A stretch of 64,000 bases of DNA, taken from Oscillospiraceae bacterium (GTDB lineage Bacteria > Bacillota > Clostridia > Oscillospirales > CAG-272). Positions 1-6,886 of the stretch are shown here, piece by piece. Position numbers and translations under genes: made by a program. Position 1 is the stretch's first letter. Each line of letters begins with the position of its first letter. Below the pieces are notes generated by a model, which searched no databases, had not been told where the DNA came from, and worked only from the letters and a program-made list of their open reading frames with translations. The DNA lies in NCBI GenBank assembly GCA_015064155.1, contig SVST01000002.1, positions 62,001 through 126,000 of the forward strand, given 5' to 3'.

Positions 1-54
1 ATAGAATGTAAAATATCCCAACTTTCCGTTCACACGTTCAAAGGAGAATTCAAG

Positions 55-1425
55 TTGAAATCCAGTACCCTATCCAAAGATTTTACCAAGGGAAATATTC
101 CGCGTCAGCTCTTGCTGTTTGCCCTGCCCTTTATGGCATCCAATGCCCTGCAGGTCCTCTACAGCACCATTGATATGATCATCGTGGGAAAATACGTCGG
201 TACTGCAGGTCTTTCCGCTGTTTCCCAAAGCAGTCAGATCTTAAACTTTGCCACTATGGTCTGCCTCGGCTTTTCCAATGCGGGACAAGTCCTGATCTCG
301 CAAGCACTCGGTGCAAAAAAGAAAAAAGAAATGAACAGCATCATCGGCACGCTGTTTGCATTCGTCATGGTCCTGGCACTTGCATTGACTGCTGTCATCG
401 TAATCGCATCCAATTCCATCCTTGACGTGATGAAAATCCCCTCCGATGCCCGCGAAATGGCAATGCACTACCTCATCATTTGCGGTGGCGGCATGATCTT
501 CACGGCAGGCTATAACATGGTTTCGGCTGTCCTGCGCGGCATGGGTGACGCGAAACGTCCCTTTCTGTTCATTCTGATCGCGTCTGTCGTCAATTTGGTG
601 CTGGACATCGTCTTCACCGGCTTTTGGGGATGGGGCGTGGCGGGTGCCGCTTGGGCGACCATCATCGGACAAGCCGTATCTTTCCTCTTCTCCCTCTTCT
701 ATCTGTTCCGCAAGCGCGCGGAATTTGAGCTGGAATTCAACAAGGAAAGCCTGACTCCGAATAAAAAATACATCGGTATGATTACCTCGCTCGGCACTCC
801 CATGGCAATTCAGTCGGGCTGTATCAATCTTTCCATGCTGTTCGTCAACTCCATGATCAACGGTGTAGGTCTTGTCGAATCGGCAACCTTTGGCGTCGGC
901 ATCCGCATCGACGACATCATCAACAAAATTTCGCAGGGCATCCAGCACGCCGCAATGCCCATGATCAGCCAAAATATCGGCGCGGGAAAGCCCGATCGTG
1001 CCAAAAAAGTGGTTTGGCATGCCATTTTGCTCTCGGGAATCTTTACGGTGGTTTGCATGATTCTCTATCTTGCGCTTGGGAAGCAGCTGTTCATGCTCTT
1101 TTCCAACGACCCCGCCGTTCATCAAATGTCCGGAACCTTTATCAAAGCCATCCTTTGGATGTTCCCGGCTCTCGCGGTCATGCGCGGAAGCGGTGCGTTC
1201 GTCCAAGGCATCGGCAACGCAAAGCTCTCCATGACACTGGCTTTGCTTGACGGCGTCGTTTTGCGAATCGGTTTGAGCTGGCTGTTCGGTATTTTCTTTG
1301 GCTGGGGCTTTTACGGATTCGTGCTTGGCTACGGACTTGCCCCCTACGGCTTTTCGATCCCCGGACTTCTCTATTTCATGGCAGGCACCTGGCAGAAAAA
1401 GAAAACCCTTGCCGACGACATTTGA
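55..1425 (+). CDS. MATE-family multidrug/Na+ antiporter
   Basis: A 456-residue polytopic membrane protein with the usual MATE length and about 12 hydrophobic segments in two similar halves. The N-terminus reads GNIPRQLLLFALPFMASNAL, and the loop motif LRGMGDAKRPF (near residue 160) is typical of the family, which exports cationic drugs or metabolites in exchange for Na+ or H+. The start is a TTG at 55, set by an AAGGAG ribosome binding site at 41-46; no ATG fits as well. A TAGAAT at 2-7 could be a -10 but its -35 would lie at the window edge. The next gene begins 14 bases after the stop with its own RBS, so the two are probably co-transcribed. The substrate cannot be told from sequence. Confidence 0.93.
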   Translation: MKSSTLSKDFTKGNIPRQLLLFALPFMASNALQVLYSTIDMIIVGKYVGTAGLSAVSQSSQILNFATMVCLGFSNAGQVLISQALGAKKKKEMNSIIGTLFAFVMVLALALTAVIVIASNSILDVMKIPSDAREMAMHYLIICGGGMIFTAGYNMVSAVLRGMGDAKRPFLFILIASVVNLVLDIVFTGFWGWGVAGAAWATIIGQAVSFLFSLFYLFRKRAEFELEFNKESLTPNKKYIGMITSLGTPMAIQSGCINLSMLFVNSMINGVGLVESATFGVGIRIDDIINKISQGIQHAAMPMISQNIGAGKPDRAKKVVWHAILLSGIFTVVCMILYLALGKQLFMLFSNDPAVHQMSGTFIKAILWMFPALAVMRGSGAFVQGIGNAKLSMTLALLDGVVLRIGLSWLFGIFFGWGFYGFVLGYGLAPYGFSIPGLLYFMAGTWQKKKTLADDI

Positions 1426-1439
1426 AAGGAGTTGCAAAC

Positions 1440-2075
1440 ATGAATCTTTCGGAACGCGTTTCCTCCATGCGTGATTTTTTCAATGAAAAAGCATCCGGAT
1501 ACGATGATGTTCATGCCGCTTTGATGAATACCAAGAATGCTCTGACCGCCGCTGTTCCTACAAACGCAAAAAGAATTTTGGATCTTGGAATCGGCACGGG
1601 CTTGGAGCTGTTCGATCTCTTTGCCCGTATTCCCGATGCGCAAATCACGGGAATCGACGTCAGCGAAAATATGCTTGCCGTTTTAAAAACGCGTCCGTTT
1701 GCACAAGCCGTAACGGTTCGACACGGTGATTTTTTTGATCTGGATTTCGGAACCGATTTCGATGCAGTGATTTCCTCGTCCGCGCTCCATCACTTCTCGG
1801 CTGCCGATAAAGCAATCCTCTACCAAAAGATTTTTGATGCACTCGGACCCTCCGGTTGGTTTCTCAACAGCGATTGTATTTCCAACAGCCAACAAGAAGA
1901 AGCCTCCGTCTTTGCCTATTATGAAGCCAACAAAGAAACAGAATCTCACATTGACACTCCTCTTGCCAAAGGGACAGAGGAAGCACTCTTGCGCCGCGTC
2001 GGATTTTCATCGGTTTCCTTTACCGATCTCACAAATCCCCTTTACAAGCTCTGCATCGCAAAAAAACGAGTCTGA
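1440..2075 (+). CDS. Class I SAM-dependent methyltransferase
   Basis: A 211-residue cytoplasmic protein. The SAM-binding glycine loop is visible as LDLGIGTGLEL near residue 46, followed by the acidic strand end TGIDVSENML and the motif IV-like stretch DAVISSSALHHF. This is the fold of small-molecule methyltransferases (Methyltransf_25/11 type). The start was placed at the ATG at 1440 because AAAGGAG lies about 8 bases upstream; an in-frame TTG at 1422 overlaps the MATE stop and would leave the RBS inside the gene. It shares a transcript with the exporter, so modification followed by export of the same compound is possible but is only inference. The substrate is unknown. Confidence 0.88.
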   Translation: MNLSERVSSMRDFFNEKASGYDDVHAALMNTKNALTAAVPTNAKRILDLGIGTGLELFDLFARIPDAQITGIDVSENMLAVLKTRPFAQAVTVRHGDFFDLDFGTDFDAVISSSALHHFSAADKAILYQKIFDALGPSGWFLNSDCISNSQQEEASVFAYYEANKETESHIDTPLAKGTEEALLRRVGFSSVSFTDLTNPLYKLCIAKKRV

Positions 2076-2137
2076 CCGCTAACCAACCCAATCGATCAAA
2101 AAAATCCATATCCGACCAAAGGGAGAATCGTCAAACA

Positions 2138-2188
2138 AAAAAGCCGCTGTTCATGCGTGATGTTACACGTCAAGACAGCGGCTTTGTT
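2138..2188. terminator. Bidirectional terminator between methyltransferase and ECF remnant
   Basis: A 10-bp stem AAGCCGCTGT / ACAGCGGCTT (2141-2150 with 2175-2184) is flanked by an A-run on the left and TTTGTT on the right, so it can end transcription from both converging units. Confidence 0.75.
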
Positions 2189-2198
2189 ATGTTGAAGC

Positions 2199-2628
2199 TT
2201 ACTCTACCAACCCATACTTCACCTTAATACGATCCATCTTTTCAAGCATCGGCTCTGCTGCGATCATTAGGAAGATGACCGTGCCAAAGCCGTGGACGAG
2301 ATCCATGGGGAGTCCGGTTACGTAGCACGCGAGAACGGTTTTCCATTTCAGCGTTTCACTTGACATCATGATCGCGGCGGCAGGATTCATGATGCCGCCG
2401 TAAATAATGACGGCGGTGAATGCACCGAACACGGCAAGAGATGCTCTCGTACGGCGAAGCCATCCTTTTTTGAACAGCACTCCTGCAAGAAAGCCGATGA
2501 TGCCCATTGCGAACATCTGCCAAGGTGTCCACGGACCTTGCCCGAAAATCATATTGGAGGTCAGCATCGTCATTGCTCCCACCAAAAATCCAACCTCTCC
2601 GCCAAAGCCGACACCTGCAATGATGGTG
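2199..2628 (-). pseudogene. ECF transporter S component, 5' end missing
   Basis: The frame reading TIIAGVGFGGEVGFLVGAM and onward encodes about 140 residues of a hydrophobic protein with FFGQGPWTPWQ-like and GLPMDLVHGFGT motifs typical of energy-coupling-factor S components that bind vitamins or cobalamin precursors. About the first 60-70 residues (roughly two membrane segments) are missing: at about 2628 the frame meets the DUF4430 gene out of phase and there is a stop just upstream (a TGA overlapping the joint). No start codon with an RBS is present at the remnant's end; the first in-frame ATG-like start at 2585 is internal to the family alignment. It is read as a deletion remnant of the gene that once followed the DUF4430 gene. 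Specificity for a corrinoid is suggested only by the upstream riboswitch. Confidence 0.75.
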
Positions 2629-3390
2629 AGTCACGGTGGTTGGAGCTAAAATGACTCCGTTTGACGGTACAAGCTCTAATTTATCGGGATCAAGGTCGGA
2701 GAGATTGTTCAAAATCGCAGAGCATTCAATCGAAAAGGTACAAGTGTATGTTTTTCCCTTGTTGATCTCTTGATTTTCCGGTTCTACGGGCAAGGGCTTA
2801 CCCTCCGGAACGGGATTGGTCAGATATTTGTCCTGATCTGTCGCACTTCCATCCGAATTTGGACGGTTAGCACCGACACCACTATTCACCTTTGCTTCAT
2901 CGGGAAGTATCAGACAAGCATCCATATACGTATTTACGGGCATATTCAATATGCTCGTTTTGCTTCCCGTGATGGAAACCGATGAAACGGCGGTACCGTC
3001 TTGATACGCACTTGCAGCAAGGGCAGACCACTTTTCATTAAGATGAATCGAAAGAAGCGCGGGAAACCCAAACGCTTCGGTTGCGGCAAAATCGACCTTT
3101 ACGCCACCGTCAGCCTTTTCCAAGGTGACGAGAAGGTTTATATCCTTTATTTCGTGGAGATCACTGCCGAAAATCGTCCATTCATATTCAAGACCGCCCG
3201 ATGCGCCCGTAAAGGTGGCAATGGCATTTTCGGATTTAATTTTGTCGAGCAGCGCTTTTTCTACCACACCGTCCTCGGGAATGGCAACGGGCTTTTGCAA
3301 ATCGACCTTAGCGTAATTGCCTTCACAAGCGCAAAGCGACAGAAGAAGCGAAAATATGATTAAAATTGGGATCAGACGTTTCATTTTCAT
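2356..3390 (-). pseudogene. DUF4430 lipoprotein, truncated and read through into ECF gene
   Basis: The open frame is 344 residues, but only about the first 250 are coherent. It starts with a lipoprotein signal (ILIIFSLLLSLCAC, lipobox Cys near residue 22). Near residues 210-250 it reads KGKTYTCTFSIECSAILNNL and GVILAPTTVT, the opening of a DUF4430 domain (the transcobalamin C-terminal-like family). After about 2634 the sequence turns into HHHCRCRLWRRG, an out-of-frame reading of the neighbouring ECF S component. The rest of DUF4430 is therefore lost. The ATG at 3390 overlaps the stop of the cohesin-like gene (ATGA), showing the two were one operon. A surface-attached ligand-binding role, perhaps for corrinoids, is inferred from family and riboswitch context. 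Confidence 0.75.
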
Positions 3391-3884
3391 TCTCCTATCA
3401 CGATCTTTCCGTTTTTCACGCTCAATGTGTTTGTCGTCATAGCAAGGCTCTCGGTTTCATCCGAGGCGGCAAACACGGCATCCTCTACGATGAGGTCGCA
3501 AACGTCGCCCACGCGAACACTTCCGCGCAAACGGAATTTCAGGCGAAGCACGACATTGTTCTCTTCTGCGAGTAAATCCGCACAAAAGGCGTTTTTGCCG
3601 CCCGTCATATCAAGATACATCACGTTGATCTTTCCCGATTCGTTGCAAGCGGCGGTATGATAGCTCCACTCGGGAAGCGACTGCCCCGAGGTATTGTCAC
3701 TTTTAATAAATACGTTTCCTTCTTCCACACCGAGAAATTCAAGGCGCGAGGCATCGAACGCAATGCTCATACTCGCAGCGGGATAGATCGCGTCGCCAAA
3801 GGAGGAAATCGTCACGTCCAGCACGAACGTATCCGTGTCGGATATGCTTAATTTTTGCGGTGTTTCCACCGTCAAGGTAGGCAC
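3387..3884 (-). pseudogene. Cohesin-like domain fragment lacking its signal sequence
   Basis: About 165 residues of a beta-rich extracellular domain: VTISSFGDAIYPAASMSIAF, then ASRLEFLGVEEGNVF and a C-terminal segment GDVCDLIVEDAVFAASDE. The pattern (hydrophobic strand, FD..RLE..GV, late strand with V.DA.FA) resembles type I cohesin / cohesin-domain surface proteins. The first possible start is a GTG at 3884 with no ribosome binding site, and there is no signal peptide, so the 5' end seems to be missing. It abuts the homing-endonuclease-repeat gene in a different frame. It overlaps the DUF4430 lipoprotein start by 4 bases. Whether the fragment is still translated is doubtful. Confidence 0.6.
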
Positions 3885-4072
3885 GGCGGCTTGATGCCTG
3901 CAGCTTCAAGCGCACGCGGCCACTGTCCGAGAAAGGCTTTGATCGCCACCCCCTCGCGCTCCTCAAAATCCGAACGCTGAGGATATCTGTCGATGCCCTG
4001 CGCTTGCAATGCTTCATATTTTTCATTCAGAAGAACCAAACAATCGTCCTTATGATATTTTCGATCCGACAT
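3872..4072 (-). pseudogene. Homing-endonuclease-associated repeat protein, 3' end missing
   Basis: A 66-residue frame, MSDRKYHKDDCLVLLNEKYE onward, ending ALEAAGIKPP then three foreign residues and a stop. The segment RYPQRSDFEEREGVAIKAFL / GQWPRALEAAGIKPP is the homing-endonuclease-associated repeat seen in small Clostridia proteins, which normally continue with a basic tail after GIKPP. Here the homology stops at about 3887, where the cohesin-like sequence begins in another frame. It is the first gene after the cobalamin riboswitch leader, 16 bases beyond the terminator T-run. The upstream sequence CGAAGG is only a weak RBS. Confidence 0.6.
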
Positions 4073-4087
4073 CTAACCTTCGAAATA

Positions 4088-4123
4088 CAAAAAACGCCTT
4101 TTACCGTCAAAACGGTAAAAAGC
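4088..4123 (-). terminator. Intrinsic terminator of the cobalamin riboswitch leader
   Basis: A 12-bp stem (4096-4107 with 4112-4123, near-perfect) with a 4-base loop, followed on the minus strand by six T (4089-4094). An upstream strand at 4175-4185 can pair instead with 4118-4128, which overlaps one arm of this hairpin. Terminator and alternative hairpin are thus mutually exclusive, the usual design of a transcriptional riboswitch. Confidence 0.7.
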
Positions 4124-4233
4124 GTAGCTATCTCGTCAAAAATGGGCATGGTAATCCCAACGCTTGACAAAACGGCTACGCTTTTCATATCCAAAAACGT
4201 TGTGCGCTGAACGCACGTACCTTCGCTTGTGCT

Positions 4234-4338
4234 TGGTGAGTATTCCGACTTAAGAATGCCGAAGCATTCAATTACGGTAATGATGGTTGCGACGGAGTTG
4301 CACCGAACTTCCCCCTAATCCGCGCGAAGCGGAACCAA
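4234..4338 (-). ncRNA. Cobalamin riboswitch (short variant)
   Basis: On the minus strand the core reads GGGGGAAGTTCGGTGCAACT then CCGTCGCAACC, matching the cobalamin riboswitch core pattern GGGAA..CGGTG.AA.TCCG..GC. It ends with AAGTCGGAATACTCACC, matching the conserved 3' element AAGTC.GGATAC.TGCC. A closing stem can form from TTGGT (4338-4334) and ACCAA (4238-4234). At about 105 nt it is short compared with the ~200 nt class, resembling compact cobalamin riboswitch variants. It is followed by a terminator/antiterminator pair and precedes the homing-repeat, cohesin-like, DUF4430 and ECF-S remnants. Repression by a corrinoid is the family expectation. Confidence 0.8.
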
Positions 4339-4366
4339 TCTGCGAAATCCTATTCAATTCTCAAGT

Positions 4367-4395
4367 ATTATATCATAAAATGCTGATTTTGTCAA
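4367..4395 (-). promoter_or_regulatory. Sigma-A-type promoter for the riboswitch transcript
   Basis: Consensus TTGACA (4395-4390) and TATAAT (4372-4367) separated by exactly 17 bp, on the minus strand, about 30 bases ahead of the riboswitch closing stem. Confidence 0.85.
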
Positions 4396-4562
4396 TGGAC
4401 TGTCACAATTTTGGGACAACACTGCCACAATTTTGGAACAAACCCATGATCATTTTGATTTTCGGCAAAACAAATTCAGCTTTTTTATGATAGCATAGCG
4501 TGATTGGATATTCAATACACAAAACGACTTTGTTTTTACATAATTCAACAGCCCAAGAAACA

Positions 4563-4601
4563 GAAAAATACGAGAAACACCGAAATGTTCTCGTATTTTT
4601 C
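4563..4601 (-). terminator. Terminator of the carbohydrate ABC operon
   Basis: A 13-bp perfect stem, AAAAATACGAGAA (4564-4576) with TTCTCGTATTTTT (4588-4600), gives a T-run on the minus strand about 95 bases after the last permease stop. A second hairpin, GTTCTTAA / TTAAGAAC (4622-4652), lies between it and the gene. The rest of 4396-4693 holds no gene that I can support. Confidence 0.75.
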
Positions 4602-4693
4602 TTCGGCTTCGCAATGCTCGCCGTTCTTAATTCTCAAAGCAATCCTTAAGAACGAAGCATCCGGAAGCTTCTGTATTGTATTTTTTGAATTGC

Positions 4694-5881
4694 TTAGTTT
4701 GCAATACCCGAGTGCTCGATACCTTGTACCAAGAATCTCTGGCAGAAGGCGTACAAGACAACCAACGGGAATATGATCATTAGACCACACGTGTTCTTAA
4801 TCGCCGATTCGTAAATTGCCTGCCCCTCGAACGAGCTGTCCTGCAAGGATACAGGCACCTCTACAATCTGTGACAGTAGCTTCGTTTCTGACGACGTGAT
4901 AAACATTTGCGTGTAGAAGGTGTCGGTCCACTGCCAGCAGAACGCGAACAGGAATACCGTAATCATCATCGGCACGGACAGAGGCAGAATGATCTGCATG
5001 AAGGTACGGAAGGTACCCGAGCCGTCCATATATGCCGACTCCTCCAACTCGTCGGGAATGCCACGGAAGAACTGACGCAACAAGAAAATGTAAAGTCCGT
5101 TCTTGAATGCCAAACCGGTCAACGAAAGCAAAATCATCGGGAAATAGGTTTCGCAAAGGTCGATACCGTTTTCGGATACTGCCATTGCCACCTTCCAACG
5201 CGTTGCTCCGCGCGACGTAATGTACTGACCCCACTTGATTTCGTCGGGCAGAACGTCAAGGTTTTCGAAGAAATCAGCAACGCCGGGACCAATATCCTTC
5301 ACGTTCCAACCAAAGATCTGAATTCCGCCACCCTTGAGCAAGCGTACGATACCCAGAACGTCGAATTCGGAGAATTTGGTGAACATGGAAAGCTGGAGCG
5401 TTTGGTGAGGAACCACCATGGTCAGCATAACCAGCATAAAGATAATGTTTCTTCCTCTGAACTTAAACTTTGCAAATCCGTAACCAACCAAGCAACAAAT
5501 AAAGGTTTGAATGATGGCGGTGGTAAACGAAAGTGTAAAGGTGTTCATGAATGCATCCCAGTAGTCCAAATCGGTGATGATGGCTCGGTAGGTGTCCAGC
5601 GTAAAGTGCTTGGGAATCAAGCGTACCGTTACGTCAACAAAATCCTCGGGAGCCATGACCGAACCAACGATCTTGGTAATAAACGGGAACAAAACCACGT
5701 AGGAAATACCGATCAGAAGCACCAATCGGAAAATCCAAAGCACTACCTTGGCAACAAAGTGGAAGGAAAGGAATTTCGCCTTTAAACGATCTTTCAGCGG
5801 TGTACGGTCAAACTCGACGCGAATTCTGTTCTTCGTTTCGCGCTTGACTCTCGGCTTTTTATCAACATTTTGAGCGTTCAT
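4694..5881 (-). CDS. Carbohydrate ABC transporter permease, MalG-like (second pair)
   Basis: A 395-residue inner-membrane permease with the cytoplasmic EAA loop EESAYMDGSGTFRTFMQIIL followed by PLSVPMM, which docks the ATPase. MalG-type proteins are usually about 275-300 residues; the extra length comes from a roughly 65-residue insertion (about residues 175-240, including GGGIQIFGWNVKDIGPGVAD and EIKWGQYITS) between membrane segments, expected to face outside, plus a longer basic N-terminus. The ATG at 5881 was chosen because GGAGGG sits 8 bases upstream; an in-frame start at 5899 lies inside the preceding gene. It is the last gene of the operon and overlaps nothing. The ATPase must be supplied from elsewhere (MsmX/MsmK-type sharing is known in Firmicutes). 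Confidence 0.88.
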   Translation of the reverse strand: MNAQNVDKKPRVKRETKNRIRVEFDRTPLKDRLKAKFLSFHFVAKVVLWIFRLVLLIGISYVVLFPFITKIVGSVMAPEDFVDVTVRLIPKHFTLDTYRAIITDLDYWDAFMNTFTLSFTTAIIQTFICCLVGYGFAKFKFRGRNIIFMLVMLTMVVPHQTLQLSMFTKFSEFDVLGIVRLLKGGGIQIFGWNVKDIGPGVADFFENLDVLPDEIKWGQYITSRGATRWKVAMAVSENGIDLCETYFPMILLSLTGLAFKNGLYIFLLRQFFRGIPDELEESAYMDGSGTFRTFMQIILPLSVPMMITVFLFAFCWQWTDTFYTQMFITSSETKLLSQIVEVPVSLQDSSFEGQAIYESAIKNTCGLMIIFPLVVLYAFCQRFLVQGIEHSGIAN

Positions 5882-5895
5882 CGTTTTCCCTCCTC

Positions 5896-6867
5896 TCAAT
5901 CATTCTTGCGTTGGTAGAATACGAACGCAGACAGCACCGATGCAATAATTGCAACGATCAAAATTACGATCACGAAGTAAATCCATGCCATTGCAGAACT
6001 CAAAATGTCATTTTCCTTATATACACCGGAAATAAACGACATAACGGGGTTACTTGCAACGGTGAACGAGTCGATAATGGTATAAACACCGTTTACCAAA
6101 ATCATCGGGCTGATCATCGGGAAGGTAATCTTCCAGAAGGTTTCCCAAGCGGTTGCACCGTCGATCTTACAAGACTCGTAGATCGCGGGAGAAATCGATT
6201 GCAGACCCGCCAGGAAGATCAGCATCTGTACGCCCGAACGGTTTACAATATTGAAGATGTTGTTAACCGCCTGAACGACGTAATTGACAACGCCGGTTCC
6301 GACCTTCATGGAACTAAACAGCACCTGGAAGTCCATTGCGGAAACCAAGTCGTTCGATGCACTCTGTCCGCTACCGTCATCAATCGATTCACTCATCGTG
6401 TCACTCAAAATGTTCTGCGCCTCAATCGTTTCCATAATACCCGTGGAAAGAACGACGGGAATAAAGAAGATTGCACGGAACAGGCCTCTGCCTGCCGCCT
6501 TTTGATTCAGCATAACTGCCATAAACAGCGAGAAAATCAAAATGGCGGGCAGGTCAAATGCCAAGGACTTCAAACCGTTAATCAATACCTCAACGAACGT
6601 TTGACCCGACGTCGTGGTATAAGTCAGAATTGCTTCCTTATAGTTTGCCAATCCTACAAAGTTGTACTTGAATTCACCCTTGACGTTTACCATCTCTCCA
6701 AAGCTAAGATAGATGGATTCATAAATCATCGGCAGGTAAATTACCAAGAAACCGATCAAAAACGGCAGGATGAAGAACCATCCGGAGCGTGATTTGCGGC
6801 GATCCAAGGAGGCAATTTTTCTACTCTTCGGTGCTTTTACCGATTTCATAGTCACATCTTTTGTCAT
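5896..6867 (-). CDS. Carbohydrate ABC transporter permease, MalF-like (second pair)
   Basis: A 323-residue permease with the EAA loop YESCKIDGATAWETFWKITF then PMISPMI. The N-terminus is basic (about 28 residues) before the first membrane segment FILPFLIGFLVIYLPMIYES. Between the third and fourth membrane segments is an unusual hydrophilic insertion of about 60 residues (IEAQNILSDTMSESIDDGSG onward) that should be extracytoplasmic. It forms the second permease pair with the gene that follows, whose start lies 14 bases after this stop. Both permeases of this pair carry insertions, unlike the pair at 12849-14670, so the two pairs are probably not interchangeable. Confidence 0.87.
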   Translation of the reverse strand: MTKDVTMKSVKAPKSRKIASLDRRKSRSGWFFILPFLIGFLVIYLPMIYESIYLSFGEMVNVKGEFKYNFVGLANYKEAILTYTTTSGQTFVEVLINGLKSLAFDLPAILIFSLFMAVMLNQKAAGRGLFRAIFFIPVVLSTGIMETIEAQNILSDTMSESIDDGSGQSASNDLVSAMDFQVLFSSMKVGTGVVNYVVQAVNNIFNIVNRSGVQMLIFLAGLQSISPAIYESCKIDGATAWETFWKITFPMISPMILVNGVYTIIDSFTVASNPVMSFISGVYKENDILSSAMAWIYFVIVILIVAIIASVLSAFVFYQRKND

Positions 6868-6886
6868 AAGAAACTATACCTCCTTC

